From Liquorilactobacillus hordei DSM 19519 (GTDB lineage Bacteria > Bacillota > Bacilli > Lactobacillales > Lactobacillaceae), in contig NZ_CP049303.1 of NCBI RefSeq assembly GCF_019443985.1, forward strand, positions 1,612,001 to 1,676,000: a DNA stretch of 64,000 nt, written 5' to 3'. Position 1 is the first letter of the stretch; each line of letters begins with the position of its first letter. The position numbers and the translations under genes are program-made. Under the pieces are notes generated by a model. That model was given only the letters and a program-made list of their open reading frames with translations, was not told where the DNA came from and did not search any database. Shown one piece after another: positions 44,177 to 52,892 of the stretch.

Positions 44177-45012
44177 CTAGACACTTGTTCTGATTCTTTC
44201 AGTGTTGAACCAATTAATATAATTTGAGATTCTGAGAATTAAGTCCTCAAAGCTTGAGAAGTGCGTTTGAAAAACGAATTCTCGTTTTAATAATGAATGA
44301 AAAGCTTCTATTTGGCTATTATCGTAAGGATATCCTTGCTTAGAATACGAATGGAGGATTTGATGTCGTCTAAGCAAGTTTTCAACATCACTGCTCGTAT
44401 ATTGTGAACCCATATCTGAATGAAAATATGCTGGTCTTTTATGATGTTCAAGTGCTTGGTTAACTGTATCTACTACTAGTTTGGCATTCATCTGTCGTCC
44501 TATCTTATATGCGAGTATCTTATGAACCTTTGGCTCATACACTGAACTAAGATATACCCAAGTTCCAGGTCGTAGCTCAAGATAAGTAATATCAGCTCGC
44601 CAAGTTCTAGCTTTTGGCTTGTTTTTGATTAGATTGGGACGTTGTAAATAATCAACATGAGTACTAGGCTTTTTAAAACGCCGATGCATGAGAGAGTGAA
44701 TCTTCATTTCTTGCATTAGCCGAAAAATCCGTTTGACACCAACTATAATTCCCAGTCTATTTAATGCTAGTTTGATTCTTGGATAACCATAAGCGCGATA
44801 GTTTTCTTCCCAAATTTTTCGAATACTTGCTTTTAAGTGACGGTCAACACAATCGTGTTGACTAGTTTGATAGTTCAACCAATGGTAATAGGTGCTACGA
44901 GCTAATCTTAAAGTTGAGAGTATTAAGGATAGGCGGTGATAGGGTAATTGAATCTTAATGAAAGCAAGAGTTTTAACTCGCCCTAACGCTTTCCCAGTAA
45001 CACCGCCGCAGC
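44177..45012 (-). CDS. IS3-family transposase OrfB (frameshift-fused)
   Basis: Integrase-core (DDE) transposase. Motifs include 'HHH-like' N-terminal 'YGYPRIKLALNRLG', 'WRADITYLEL' (first Asp), 'YFHSDMGSQYTSSDVENLL' (second Asp) and 'DNSQIEAFHSLLKREF' (Glu). A free-standing start could be the TTG at 44878, but the frame is open past it to at least 45012, through 'KALGRVKTLAFIKIQL'. It therefore looks translated as an OrfAB fusion by -1 frameshifting at the slippery site 45013-45019. It appears intact. Confidence 0.85.
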
Positions 45013-45246
45013 TTTTAAAATCTCCAATTCCTCCTTGAGACGTTGGTTCTCTTTTTGTAATTTTTTAAATTCTTTAGAAGTAACTTCAGTTCCATCATCA
45101 AGTTCAACTGATTTTGCATCTTTAATCCAGTTATGAATTGATGCAGGAGACACTGCATATTCTTCTGAGAGAGAACGAGCTGATCTCTTTTCCTCGGTGT
45201 GCATTTTAATAATGCTTGCTTTAAAATCATCAGTATATCGTTTCAT
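44983..45246 (-). CDS. IS3-family transposase OrfA
   Basis: 87 residues: helix-turn-helix 'SARSLSEEYAVSPASIHNWIKDAK' followed by a leucine-zipper-like coiled coil (KKLQKENQRLKEELEILKAA). The slippery heptamer T-TTA-AAA (45019-45013) lies in its last codons in the zero frame and would shift ribosomes into orfB. Confidence 0.88.
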   Translation of the reverse strand: MKRYTDDFKASIIKMHTEEKRSARSLSEEYAVSPASIHNWIKDAKSVELDDGTEVTSKEFKKLQKENQRLKEELEILKAAAVLLGKR

Positions 45247-45462
45247 ATAAAAACTCCTATCCTAGTTATTTTATTATGGCACAACTGTCTAAATATTTGT
45301 GTACCAAATACTAGGATAAGAGCAATATACTTACTACTAATTATTACAAACATTTTTTTCATAGATTATTATTATACTATTTAATTTTAAATGTTTTTAA
45401 TTGTATAATATTAATATATTAGGAGTTATATTAACTAAATAAGGAAAAGGCTTACAAATAAA

Positions 45463-46590
45463 ATGCAAATAACAGACTTATTAAATGAATTTTACCTAGC
45501 TTCGAAGATTTCTATTTTTACCTATGACATTAATGGTAAATTAATTTCTTCTTTTAAACATCCTCTCATCCCAGACTTCCCTAATAATTTACTTGCAAAA
45601 ATTGATTTTCAAATTCAAGCTGGAAAAGTTAATCTTTTTAACACTAACCAAGATGAATGTTTCAGCACACTATATCTTCCACAAAAACAGCATCATCTAA
45701 TTATTTTATGGTGCAGCACTCAAACAATTGAATCTTTGGGAAATTTTCGTGATAATTTTCCTAGTGTTAGCCTTGAAAGATTGACTCACTATACAAAGAT
45801 ACTATATTTCATTTTCTTTAAAAAACTTCCTGATATTAATGCGCCGAAATTGATTAACGATAAAAACTTAACTAACACCAACAACAAAGGTAAGCTAAAT
45901 GACATCATTTCAGAAAAACAATATCATAATAACTATCAAAAAGAAAAATTGATGTTACAATCACTTTCTGAGGGAAACTTGCCTGCATTTCAATTTTGGC
46001 TAACCTCCTTTATCAAAAGCGGTTCCTTTGGTCAAATGGCTCTCGGAAATAAACTGAGAAATAGTAAGAATCTTTTGATTGCTGCAACAACCGTCTTCAC
46101 TCGCGCTGCAATTAGAGGCGGAATGCATCCTGAGGCAGCATTTGTATTAAGTGACAAATGTATTCAGCGAATTGAAAAATTAGGTAAAATAGATAACATT
46201 TTGGAATTAATACAAGAAATTGGTGAATTATTTGTAAAGCGTGTTCGAATGGCTCAAAATTTTTCAAACTCAACAATTATTTTTTTAATTCAAGATTATA
46301 TTTTCAAACATTTAAATGAAACGCTTCGGTTGGAAAACATAGCAGATAGTTTAGGTTATTCCAAGCAATATCTTTGCCGTGTGTTTAAACAAGATACAGG
46401 AGAAACAATTATTTATTATGCTAATGAACAAAAGATACGTGAAGTTTGCAACCAATTGATTTTTTCTAATAATAACGTTACAGAAATTGCAACTAAATTA
46501 GGTTTTTGTGATCAAAGTTATCTAACAAAATTGTTTGTTAAACACACTAGCATGACACCAATTGCATTTAGAAAGAAATACCATATGTAA
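45463..46590 (+). CDS. AraC-family transcriptional regulator
   Basis: 375 residues. The C-terminal ~100 residues hold two helix-turn-helix motifs ('LENIADSLGYSKQYLCRVFKQDTG' and 'VTEIATKLGFCDQSYLTKLFVKHTSMTPIAFRKKY'). The N-terminal ~150 residues may be a sensing domain; its 'LLNEFYLASKISIFTYD' start resembles YSIRK/LytTR-unrelated AraC sensors found in lactobacilli. No obvious target lies beside it; the neighbour across the IS is a truncated hydrolase, whose operon it might once have controlled. Confidence 0.85.
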   Translation: MQITDLLNEFYLASKISIFTYDINGKLISSFKHPLIPDFPNNLLAKIDFQIQAGKVNLFNTNQDECFSTLYLPQKQHHLIILWCSTQTIESLGNFRDNFPSVSLERLTHYTKILYFIFFKKLPDINAPKLINDKNLTNTNNKGKLNDIISEKQYHNNYQKEKLMLQSLSEGNLPAFQFWLTSFIKSGSFGQMALGNKLRNSKNLLIAATTVFTRAAIRGGMHPEAAFVLSDKCIQRIEKLGKIDNILELIQEIGELFVKRVRMAQNFSNSTIIFLIQDYIFKHLNETLRLENIADSLGYSKQYLCRVFKQDTGETIIYYANEQKIREVCNQLIFSNNNVTEIATKLGFCDQSYLTKLFVKHTSMTPIAFRKKYHM

Positions 46591-46612
46591 TTCTACTGTG
46601 TGCTAAGCACAA

Positions 46613-46640
46613 AAAAAGGTCTCCGCAGAGAACCTTTCTG
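46613..46640 (-). terminator. Terminator of fhs
   Basis: On the minus strand AAAGGTTCTC and GAGACCTTT pair around TGCG, followed by a seven-T run; it lies right after the fhs stop and may also end the araC transcript. Confidence 0.75.
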
Positions 46641-46661
46641 GTAATTCTATAATATTACTAA

Positions 46662-48320
46662 TCAATACAATCCTGAAATCTTGCCCTCATCACTTAAGTC
46701 CATCCCATTTGCAGCTGGTATCTTCGGTAAACCTGGCATTGTCAAAACATTACCCGTAAGTGCAACAATAAATTGTGCTCCTAATTTCGGAACAAATTCA
46801 CGAACATGGATTGTAAAGTCTGTTGGTGCTCCTAATTTTTTTGCATCGTCAGATAATGAATATTGGGTTTTCGCCATACATACTGGAAGATGGTTCCATC
46901 CTAATTCTGCAAATTGCTTAAGCTGTCTTTTAGCCTTGGTACCATATTCTACTTTGGTACCACCATAGATCTTAGTAACAATTTTCTCAACCTTTACCTT
47001 GATTTCGTCTTCTGCTGAATAAAGAGGTGCAAACTCACTAACTTGTTCACAGGAATTGACCACTTCTTTTGCCAATTCTAGTGCACCTGCTCCACCTTTC
47101 GCCCAGACATTAGCAACAATCGCTTTCGTGCCTTCATCAGCACACAGTTTCTGTAAACATTGAAGCTCTGTTTCAGTATCAGAAACAAATTGATTAATTG
47201 CAACTACAACTGGTACGTTGTACTGTTTCATGTTATTAATGTGTCTGCTTAGGTTAACATAGCCGTTCTTTAATGCTTCTACATTTTCTTGTTTTAAATC
47301 TTCCTTTTTAACGCCGCCATGCATCTTTAAAGCTCGTACTGTTGCAACAATTACAATTGTATCTGGTGACTTCCCGAGTACAGGCGTTTTGATATCCAAA
47401 AACTTCTCGGCACCCAAATCAGCACCAAACCCTGCCTCAGTGATTGTATAATCAGCTAATTTTAAAGCAGTCTGTGTTGCTAAAACACTGTTACAACCAT
47501 GAGCAATATTAGCAAATGGTCCACCATGAATAATTGCAGGCGTATGTGCCAATGTTTGAACTAAATTTGGTTTAATTGCATCCTTTAATAATAATGCAAT
47601 TGCACCAGTCACACCTAGTTGATCAACTGTCACTGGTTTTCTTTTTGTTGTATAACCAATTACAATATTTCCAATTCTACGCTTCAAATCGGCAACATTC
47701 TGTGCAAGACATAAAACAGCCATTAATTCGCTAGCAACAGTAATATCAAAGCCATCCTCACGTGGTATTCCTTGAGAAATTCCACCTAGTCCAATCACAA
47801 CATGTCTCAAAGCTCGATCATTGATATCCAATACTCTTTTCCAAATAATCCGTCTCTGATCAATATCTAATGAATTACCTTGATATATATGATTATCTAT
47901 CAAAGCAGCTAATGTGTTATTTGCAGTTGTCAGGGCATGCATGTCACCAGTAAAATGAAGATTTATATCTTCCATTGGAACAACTTGTGAATATCCACCT
48001 CCTGTAGCTCCGCCTTTCATTCCCATAACTGGGCCAAGTGAAGGTTCACGCAAGGCAATCATTACCTTTTTGTCTAATAGACTGAAGGCATCTCCTAACC
48101 CTACTGTTACAGTTGATTTTCCCTCTCCCGCTGGAGTTGGATTAATGGCTGTCACCAAAATTAACTTTTCTTTAGTTTTAGTACTCTTTTTAATTGGTAA
48201 TTTAATCTTCGCCTTAAAATCCCCATACTGTTCAATATCAGATGGCTTTAGCCCAACCTTCTCAGCAACTTCCTTAATATTCCTCATTTCAGCCTGTTGT
48301 GCAATTTCAATATCTTTCAA
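46662..48320 (-). CDS. fhs: Formate-tetrahydrofolate ligase
   Basis: 552 residues, the standard length. '[18 protein letters not shown]' is the ATP/formyl phosphate P-loop and '[23 protein letters not shown]' the family signature. It makes 10-formyl-THF for purine and fMet synthesis. The start is probably TTG at 48320 ([12 protein letters not shown]), with AGGAGG nine bases upstream; the ATG five codons earlier overlaps that site. Confidence 0.94.
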   Translation of the reverse strand: MKDIEIAQQAEMRNIKEVAEKVGLKPSDIEQYGDFKAKIKLPIKKSTKTKEKLILVTAINPTPAGEGKSTVTVGLGDAFSLLDKKVMIALREPSLGPVMGMKGGATGGGYSQVVPMEDINLHFTGDMHALTTANNTLAALIDNHIYQGNSLDIDQRRIIWKRVLDINDRALRHVVIGLGGISQGIPREDGFDITVASELMAVLCLAQNVADLKRRIGNIVIGYTTKRKPVTVDQLGVTGAIALLLKDAIKPNLVQTLAHTPAIIHGGPFANIAHGCNSVLATQTALKLADYTITEAGFGADLGAEKFLDIKTPVLGKSPDTIVIVATVRALKMHGGVKKEDLKQENVEALKNGYVNLSRHINNMKQYNVPVVVAINQFVSDTETELQCLQKLCADEGTKAIVANVWAKGGAGALELAKEVVNSCEQVSEFAPLYSAEDEIKVKVEKIVTKIYGGTKVEYGTKAKRQLKQFAELGWNHLPVCMAKTQYSLSDDAKKLGAPTDFTIHVREFVPKLGAQFIVALTGNVLTMPGLPKIPAANGMDLSDEGKISGLY

Positions 48321-48447
48321 CGAAAACATCCTCCTAACAATTATAATTGAATTATAATTCATTGTTCGTTAAATGTCATTATAATATCCCTAGATATCAT
48401 AAAATAAAAACATAATATATATTGTTTAATGATATTTACGAACTTTT

Positions 48448-48831
48448 TCATTGTGAAACTATTATATTGTATAGTATTTTACAATTGCTTTTACTCATAA
48501 TAAAATGATATTTCTGCCTTTTTACAGTAATAATAATTCCATATTTTGAGATTCTCACATTTTCAATATTCGTTAACGTAATTTTTTTAGTATTTTGCGG
48601 AATTATCGTGTGAACTATCATTTGTTCATCATCAACTTCAATCCATCTTAAAAGAAGCTGAATAATAGTAATAGCACAAAAAATTAAAAAAACAATGACT
48701 GTCCATATTTGAAAAACGGTTATTTCAAGCCACAATAAAACACTTAAAAGTAGTATCATAAATGTAAATGACCAACAAATAACGCTAGTTGCAAAATCTG
48801 GTTGATACCAGAACTTCTTATTCATATTCAT
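48448..48831 (-). CDS. EbsA-like membrane protein
   Basis: 127 residues with two membrane helices (about residues 17-36 and 40-62) followed by a soluble beta-rich tail. It is divergent from the RNase H gene by 29 bases, the arrangement of the enterococcal/lactobacillar EbsA family. Its role is not firmly known. Confidence 0.65.
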   Translation of the reverse strand: MNMNKKFWYQPDFATSVICWSFTFMILLLSVLLWLEITVFQIWTVIVFLIFCAITIIQLLLRWIEVDDEQMIVHTIIPQNTKKITLTNIENVRISKYGIIITVKRQKYHFIMSKSNCKILYNIIVSQ

Positions 48832-48860
48832 AAAAAAACACCTTCCTAGGAGTGATTACT

Positions 48861-49256
48861 CTGATTAAACTTTTTACTGATGCAGCTACAAAAGGAAATC
48901 CTGGCCCAAGTACTGCAGGTATTCTTATCATTAAGGATGGTCAACAGTTCCAATATGCGATTGCCTTACCAGACTCATCCAATCATACTGCCGAATTTTT
49001 AGCAGCATTAACAGGTCTTCAATATGTAGAAAAATTATTTGGAAATGCCGAAACTTTGATGTTCTTTAGTGACAGCCGTATTGTGATTGAAAGTATTGCT
49101 AAAAATTACTCAAAAAAATATAATAATTTTCTTGTACAAATAATTACACTTCAGGCAAAATTCCCACTAGTCGTTAACCAATGGATACCAGAAAAAAAGA
49201 ATCATGGGGCACACACCTTGGCAACACAAAAACTCCACAGTATTTTAAAAGAATAG
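48861..49256 (+). CDS. RNase H family protein (RNase HI-like)
   Basis: 131 residues. 'LFTDAATKGNPGPSTAGI' holds the first active aspartate, 'HTAEFLAALTGL' the glutamate and 'FFSDSRIVIESI' the second aspartate. It cleaves RNA in RNA-DNA hybrids. The start seems to be CTG at 48861, eight bases after AGGAG; a GTG at 48852 would overlap the site. Non-ATG initiation is inferred from this spacing and from the family N-terminus (IKLFTDAA). Confidence 0.85.
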   Translation: MIKLFTDAATKGNPGPSTAGILIIKDGQQFQYAIALPDSSNHTAEFLAALTGLQYVEKLFGNAETLMFFSDSRIVIESIAKNYSKKYNNFLVQIITLQAKFPLVVNQWIPEKKNHGAHTLATQKLHSILKE

Positions 49257-49534
49257 TTTCTCATTTTGATTATACTAAATATCTGAGTAAATAACGAAAT
49301 TATCGTATAATTAATCCTTTTTTAAGGCAATTTAATTTTCATAAATTCTAATCGCTGCTAACCATCTTTACTCAATTCAAAAAGTAGCCGAATTAAAATA
49401 AGTAATACCCTATGATATGAAAAAACTAGGGTACCTCTTATTTTGATTCAGCCTCTCTTCTATATACAACTTCACTTCATAAGTTTTTTCACCAAATTAT
49501 GAAATACGAATGTTCTTTTTTATAGAAAACTTAT

Positions 49535-50671
49535 TTAGTTATTACGTTCCTTTTTCCCCCAATATTGGAAGTAATCCGTCCGTAATGAGCCATTGTATAA
49601 CTTACGCTTTTTCGTCGCTCTTTGACCATAATATTTATCAAATTCAAGATCACTTGTAAGAATGTACTTACTCCAAGTAGTTAACTCTTTATAAGTTTGA
49701 CCCATTTGCTTGTATAATTCCCTAACAGCCGTTTGATCGCTCAAACGCTCACCATATGGCGGATTAGCAACAATTACACCATTTTTCTTCTCAGTTCTGA
49801 AATCTTTTAACGCTAATTGTTTAAACTTAATACTATGAAGTAGTCCAGCTTCACTCGCATTAAGCTTCGCAATGTCAATCATTTTTCCATCGATATCATA
49901 GCCAGCTATATCAAGTTCTATATCATAATCAGCCTTGGCATCAGCCTCATCTCTAAGTTGTTGAACCAACTCTTTTGGATGCCATCCCCATGTTTCGCAG
50001 ATAAAGTCTCGGTTGAAACCCGGTGCAATATTGTGACCAATCATTGCAGCTTCAATCGGAATTGTACCTGAACCACACACTGGATCAACAAAAGGCATTT
50101 CAGGATACCAATGTGCCAATAATACCAGCGCTGCAGCCATATTTTCCTTTAAGGGAGCAGGTCCCTTTTCAATCCTATATCCCCGCTTAAAAAGACTGGA
50201 TCCAGTTGTATCTAAAGTCAATAACACCTTATCCTTATTAATTGCAACCTCTAAAGGAAATTTTGCACCTGTTTCAGCAAGCCGTGTTCTTCTATGATAA
50301 ATGGTACTCATCTTGTCAACAATTGCTTTTTTCACAATAGATTGTACATCAGGAACACTATATAGTTTTGATTTCTGTGACTTACCAGCAACTGGAAATT
50401 CAGCATCTAGTGGCAAGTATTTATCCCATGGCAAAGCTTTTGTCTTTTCAAATAATTCATCAAAAGAAGTAGCAGTAAACTCAGCGATTACAATTTTTAT
50501 ACGATCAGCAGTTCTCAGCCATAAATTTGTCTTGATAATATCAGTAAAATCTCCACTGAATCTAACTCGACTATTCTCAACCTCAACATGGTAGCCTAAA
50601 TGCTTAAGTTCATTTCCAACAAGAGACTCAATGCCAGCAGCAGCAGTCGCAATTAAATTATATTCTTCCAT
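49535..50671 (-). CDS. 23S rRNA-type class I methyltransferase with THUMP domain (YpsC/RlmL-like)
   Basis: 378 residues. N-terminal THUMP region (about residues 50-160), then the methyltransferase with 'FVDPVCGSGTIPIEAAMIG' and the catalytic 'VIVANPPYGERL'. Likely modifies a 23S rRNA guanine. ATG at 50671 is seven bases from AGGAGA. It lies next to rnpB and gpsB, the order found in bacilli and lactobacilli. Confidence 0.9.
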   Translation of the reverse strand: MEEYNLIATAAAGIESLVGNELKHLGYHVEVENSRVRFSGDFTDIIKTNLWLRTADRIKIVIAEFTATSFDELFEKTKALPWDKYLPLDAEFPVAGKSQKSKLYSVPDVQSIVKKAIVDKMSTIYHRRTRLAETGAKFPLEVAINKDKVLLTLDTTGSSLFKRGYRIEKGPAPLKENMAAALVLLAHWYPEMPFVDPVCGSGTIPIEAAMIGHNIAPGFNRDFICETWGWHPKELVQQLRDEADAKADYDIELDIAGYDIDGKMIDIAKLNASEAGLLHSIKFKQLALKDFRTEKKNGVIVANPPYGERLSDQTAVRELYKQMGQTYKELTTWSKYILTSDLEFDKYYGQRATKKRKLYNGSLRTDYFQYWGKKERNN

Positions 50672-50704
50672 GTTCACTCATTCTCCTATATTTTATCAAA
50701 ATAA

Positions 50705-50730
50705 AAAGGTTAGGAATAAACCTAACCCTT
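50705..50730 (-). terminator. Terminator of rnpB
   Basis: GGTTAGG and CCTAACC pair around six bases (50708-50714 with 50721-50727), followed on the minus strand by TTTTTATTTT. Confidence 0.85.
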
Positions 50731-50737
50731 CCCTGAA

Positions 50738-51128
50738 ATGTAGTCCTCTATAAGCCACGTTCCGTACGTCATTCAACACAGGATGTTGAAATCGGTGGTA
50801 ATCATCTATCTCCAGATAGTCTTTTAACTATCTGCCCCCATGATTTGTTCATTTCCGTCATGAAGCGCCCCTACCAAAGTTTGGGTTACCTGCTCGTGGG
50901 GTTTACCGCGTTCCATCAATACCGTTTCCAATATTGCTTCGTCACTGTGGCACTTTCAAGACTACTCGGACATAGCACTAAACCTTAGTCCTTTTATCTG
51001 CCGTTACCCATAAGAGTACCTTGCCTTATTTTTTCAGCAAGCACGATCACTACAAGCATCTCAGCCTGTGCAAGCTTGGACTTTCCTCAGCCTACTTAAA
51101 GTAGACCGCGATTACCAGAGAACTACAC
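50738..51128 (-). ncRNA. rnpB: RNase P RNA, type B
   Basis: The minus strand carries RNase P landmarks: 'GAGGAAAGTCCAAGCTTGC' near the 5' end, 'ACAGTGACGAAG', 'GGAACGCGGTAAACCCC' and the 3' 'GGAACGTGGCTTATAGAGGAC'. The ends pair as helix P1 (GTAGTTCTCT at 51117-51126 with AGAGGACTAC at 50740-50749). About 390 nucleotides, in the low-GC Gram-positive type B form. It processes the 5' ends of tRNAs. It lies between the YpsC-like gene and gpsB. Confidence 0.95.
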
Positions 51129-51148
51129 CAAATTCTTAAGATAGTCTG

Positions 51149-51490
51149 CTAAAAACGACTATCTCTATTTGCATCATCATTCAATTGTGCACCAAAGACA
51201 TGACGCTCTAAATTAGATAAACGTTTCAAAATGTCCATGTTCGTGACATTAGAAGTTGGACGACTAGCTTGACCACTTTTTCCAACAGCCAATTGCTTTG
51301 TTAATTCATCCACTTTACTAACAAGACGATCATTTTCCATTTGCAAGCGTTGTGTTTCTTTAGAATACGTCTCATAGTCCTTAATAACATCATCAAGAAA
51401 TTCGTCTACATCTGCTGGATCATAGCCACGCATCTTAGGCTTGAAATTTTTATTTACAATATCTTTTGGCGTGAAATTTATCTTCTCCAC
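51149..51490 (-). CDS. gpsB: Cell division protein GpsB
   Basis: 113 residues. The DivIVA-like N-terminal domain ('[39 protein letters not shown]') is followed by a coiled coil and a short C-terminal '[14 protein letters not shown]' trimerisation region. GpsB coordinates PBPs with division. GTG at 51490 is the likely start, nine bases after GAGG. Confidence 0.93.
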   Translation of the reverse strand: MEKINFTPKDIVNKNFKPKMRGYDPADVDEFLDDVIKDYETYSKETQRLQMENDRLVSKVDELTKQLAVGKSGQASRPTSNVTNMDILKRLSNLERHVFGAQLNDDANRDSRF

Positions 51491-51557
51491 AGCAATGCAC
51501 CTCATATTCTTTAGAAAACTAAGTCTATAACTCTGTTAATTATACCAAATATTATAA

Positions 51558-52121
51558 TTATTGCAAATCATTTTCATTCTTTCTTTCAAAAAATTCTTGA
51601 GCTCCGTTTTCAAGCCAATCCATATCAATATTTATAATATTATATTCATGCTCATTTGCATATTTTTTTGCAGCTAAGATATCGTATTTAGGTTTGCCCT
51701 CATATTCTGGATCATACACAATCATTGCCATTTCCGTATGTTCAAGCATAAAGTTTTGCCAGTTTCGTAATTGTTGTGGTGAGGTATATTCCTTATCACT
51801 CACTGTCGCACAAAAATCAACTTGATCTTTTAAAAGTGAGAATGCTACTTTTCGTTCTGGTTTCCACCTTGTCTCAAATTCATTATATGGCAACATCATT
51901 GCAACTTTAAGCTCCGGAAATTCTTTTTTCATTGAACACACTACTTCGACCGTCATCTGTTCAATTCCAGATTGTCCTCCAACTAGAACCCACTCAAGAC
52001 CGTCTTCTATTTTTTGACTGATTGCATCTTTTAGAATACTTTTCAAGACCTCAACTTTTGGATCAGAATCTTTATAAATATTTAATTCATAACTACGATA
52101 TCCTGTAACCCACATTCGCAT
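51558..52121 (-). CDS. ypsA: YpsA family protein (DUF1273, SLOG superfamily)
   Basis: 187 residues. 'LVGGQSGIEQMTVEV' is the Rossmann-like SLOG nucleotide-binding loop, and the N-terminus MRMWVTGYRSYEL is family typical. In bacilli YpsA affects cell division and adjoins gpsB, as here. Divergent from recU. Confidence 0.88.
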   Translation of the reverse strand: MRMWVTGYRSYELNIYKDSDPKVEVLKSILKDAISQKIEDGLEWVLVGGQSGIEQMTVEVVCSMKKEFPELKVAMMLPYNEFETRWKPERKVAFSLLKDQVDFCATVSDKEYTSPQQLRNWQNFMLEHTEMAMIVYDPEYEGKPKYDILAAKKYANEHEYNIINIDMDWLENGAQEFFERKNENDLQ

Positions 52122-52263
52122 TACTTACTTCACCCCTGTCATAACTTGACTAATCATAAAACAAGAATATTATAAATAGCAATATTATAACCATCTAAGA
52201 TATGCTTTTTTGCCAACTGTTTGTGTTGTTGGTATAATAAGTCGAATGGAGGCATGATACGAC

Positions 52264-52881
52264 ATGGTTCTTAGATATCCCAATGGCAAAACTTATCAAC
52301 CAATAGTAAAAGAAAAAATATGCAATAATAAAAATTCAAATATCATATTTGGTAATCGTGGAATGTCGTTGGAAGAAGAGATTAATCAAAGTAACCAATA
52401 CTATTTGCAACAAGGGATCGCTGTTATTCACAAGAAACCCATACCAATTCAAATTGTCCAAGTTGACTATCCGCAAAGAAGTGCTGCCGTAATCAAAGAA
52501 GCATATTTCAAGCAAGCATCAACTACCGATTATAATGGCGTATATCGCGGTTACTATCTTGACTTTGAAGCAAAAGAAACTCACAACAAGACTTCTTTTC
52601 CACTCAGCAATTTTCATGAACACCAAATTGCTCACATGAAAGCGTGTGTTGATCAAAAAGGAATTTGCTTTACCCTTATTAAGTTTACCGCAACACAAGA
52701 AATTTTTTTATTACCTGCCGCAATTCTCTTCGATTACTGGGATAATCAAGAAAACGGGCGTAAATCAATTCCAAAGAAAGTTATTGTTAATGGTGGATTT
52801 CAAATCAAGTACCATGTAACACCACTTATTCCGTACCTAAAAAGTATAGATAAGATTATTGAAAATCTATGTAATGCATAA
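52264..52881 (+). CDS. recU: Holliday junction resolvase RecU
   Basis: 205 residues. 'FGNRGMSLEEEINQSNQYYLQQGIAVIHKKP' and the acidic 'YYLDFEAKETHNKTSFPL' (D-E-K nuclease core) are intact. It resolves recombination junctions and pairs with the next gene, ponA, 11 bases downstream, as in bacilli. Confidence 0.94.
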   Translation: MVLRYPNGKTYQPIVKEKICNNKNSNIIFGNRGMSLEEEINQSNQYYLQQGIAVIHKKPIPIQIVQVDYPQRSAAVIKEAYFKQASTTDYNGVYRGYYLDFEAKETHNKTSFPLSNFHEHQIAHMKACVDQKGICFTLIKFTATQEIFLLPAAILFDYWDNQENGRKSIPKKVIVNGGFQIKYHVTPLIPYLKSIDKIIENLCNA

Positions 52882-52892
52882 AGGAGTAAATC

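Larger units (their letters stand above)
44159..45310 (-). mobile_element. IS3-family insertion sequence
   Basis: About 1.15 kb. The left end (TATTTGGCACATGC...CTAGACACTTGT) and the right end read on the other strand (TATTTGGTACACAA...TTAGACAGTTGT) form imperfect inverted repeats. It contains orfA and a -1 frame orfB in the usual overlapping order. I see no clear target-site duplication at the flanks. Confidence 0.85.

Noticed and set aside
44149..45320. Target-site duplication of the IS3 element
   Set aside because: Flanks compared at several possible end positions show no convincing 3-5 base duplication.
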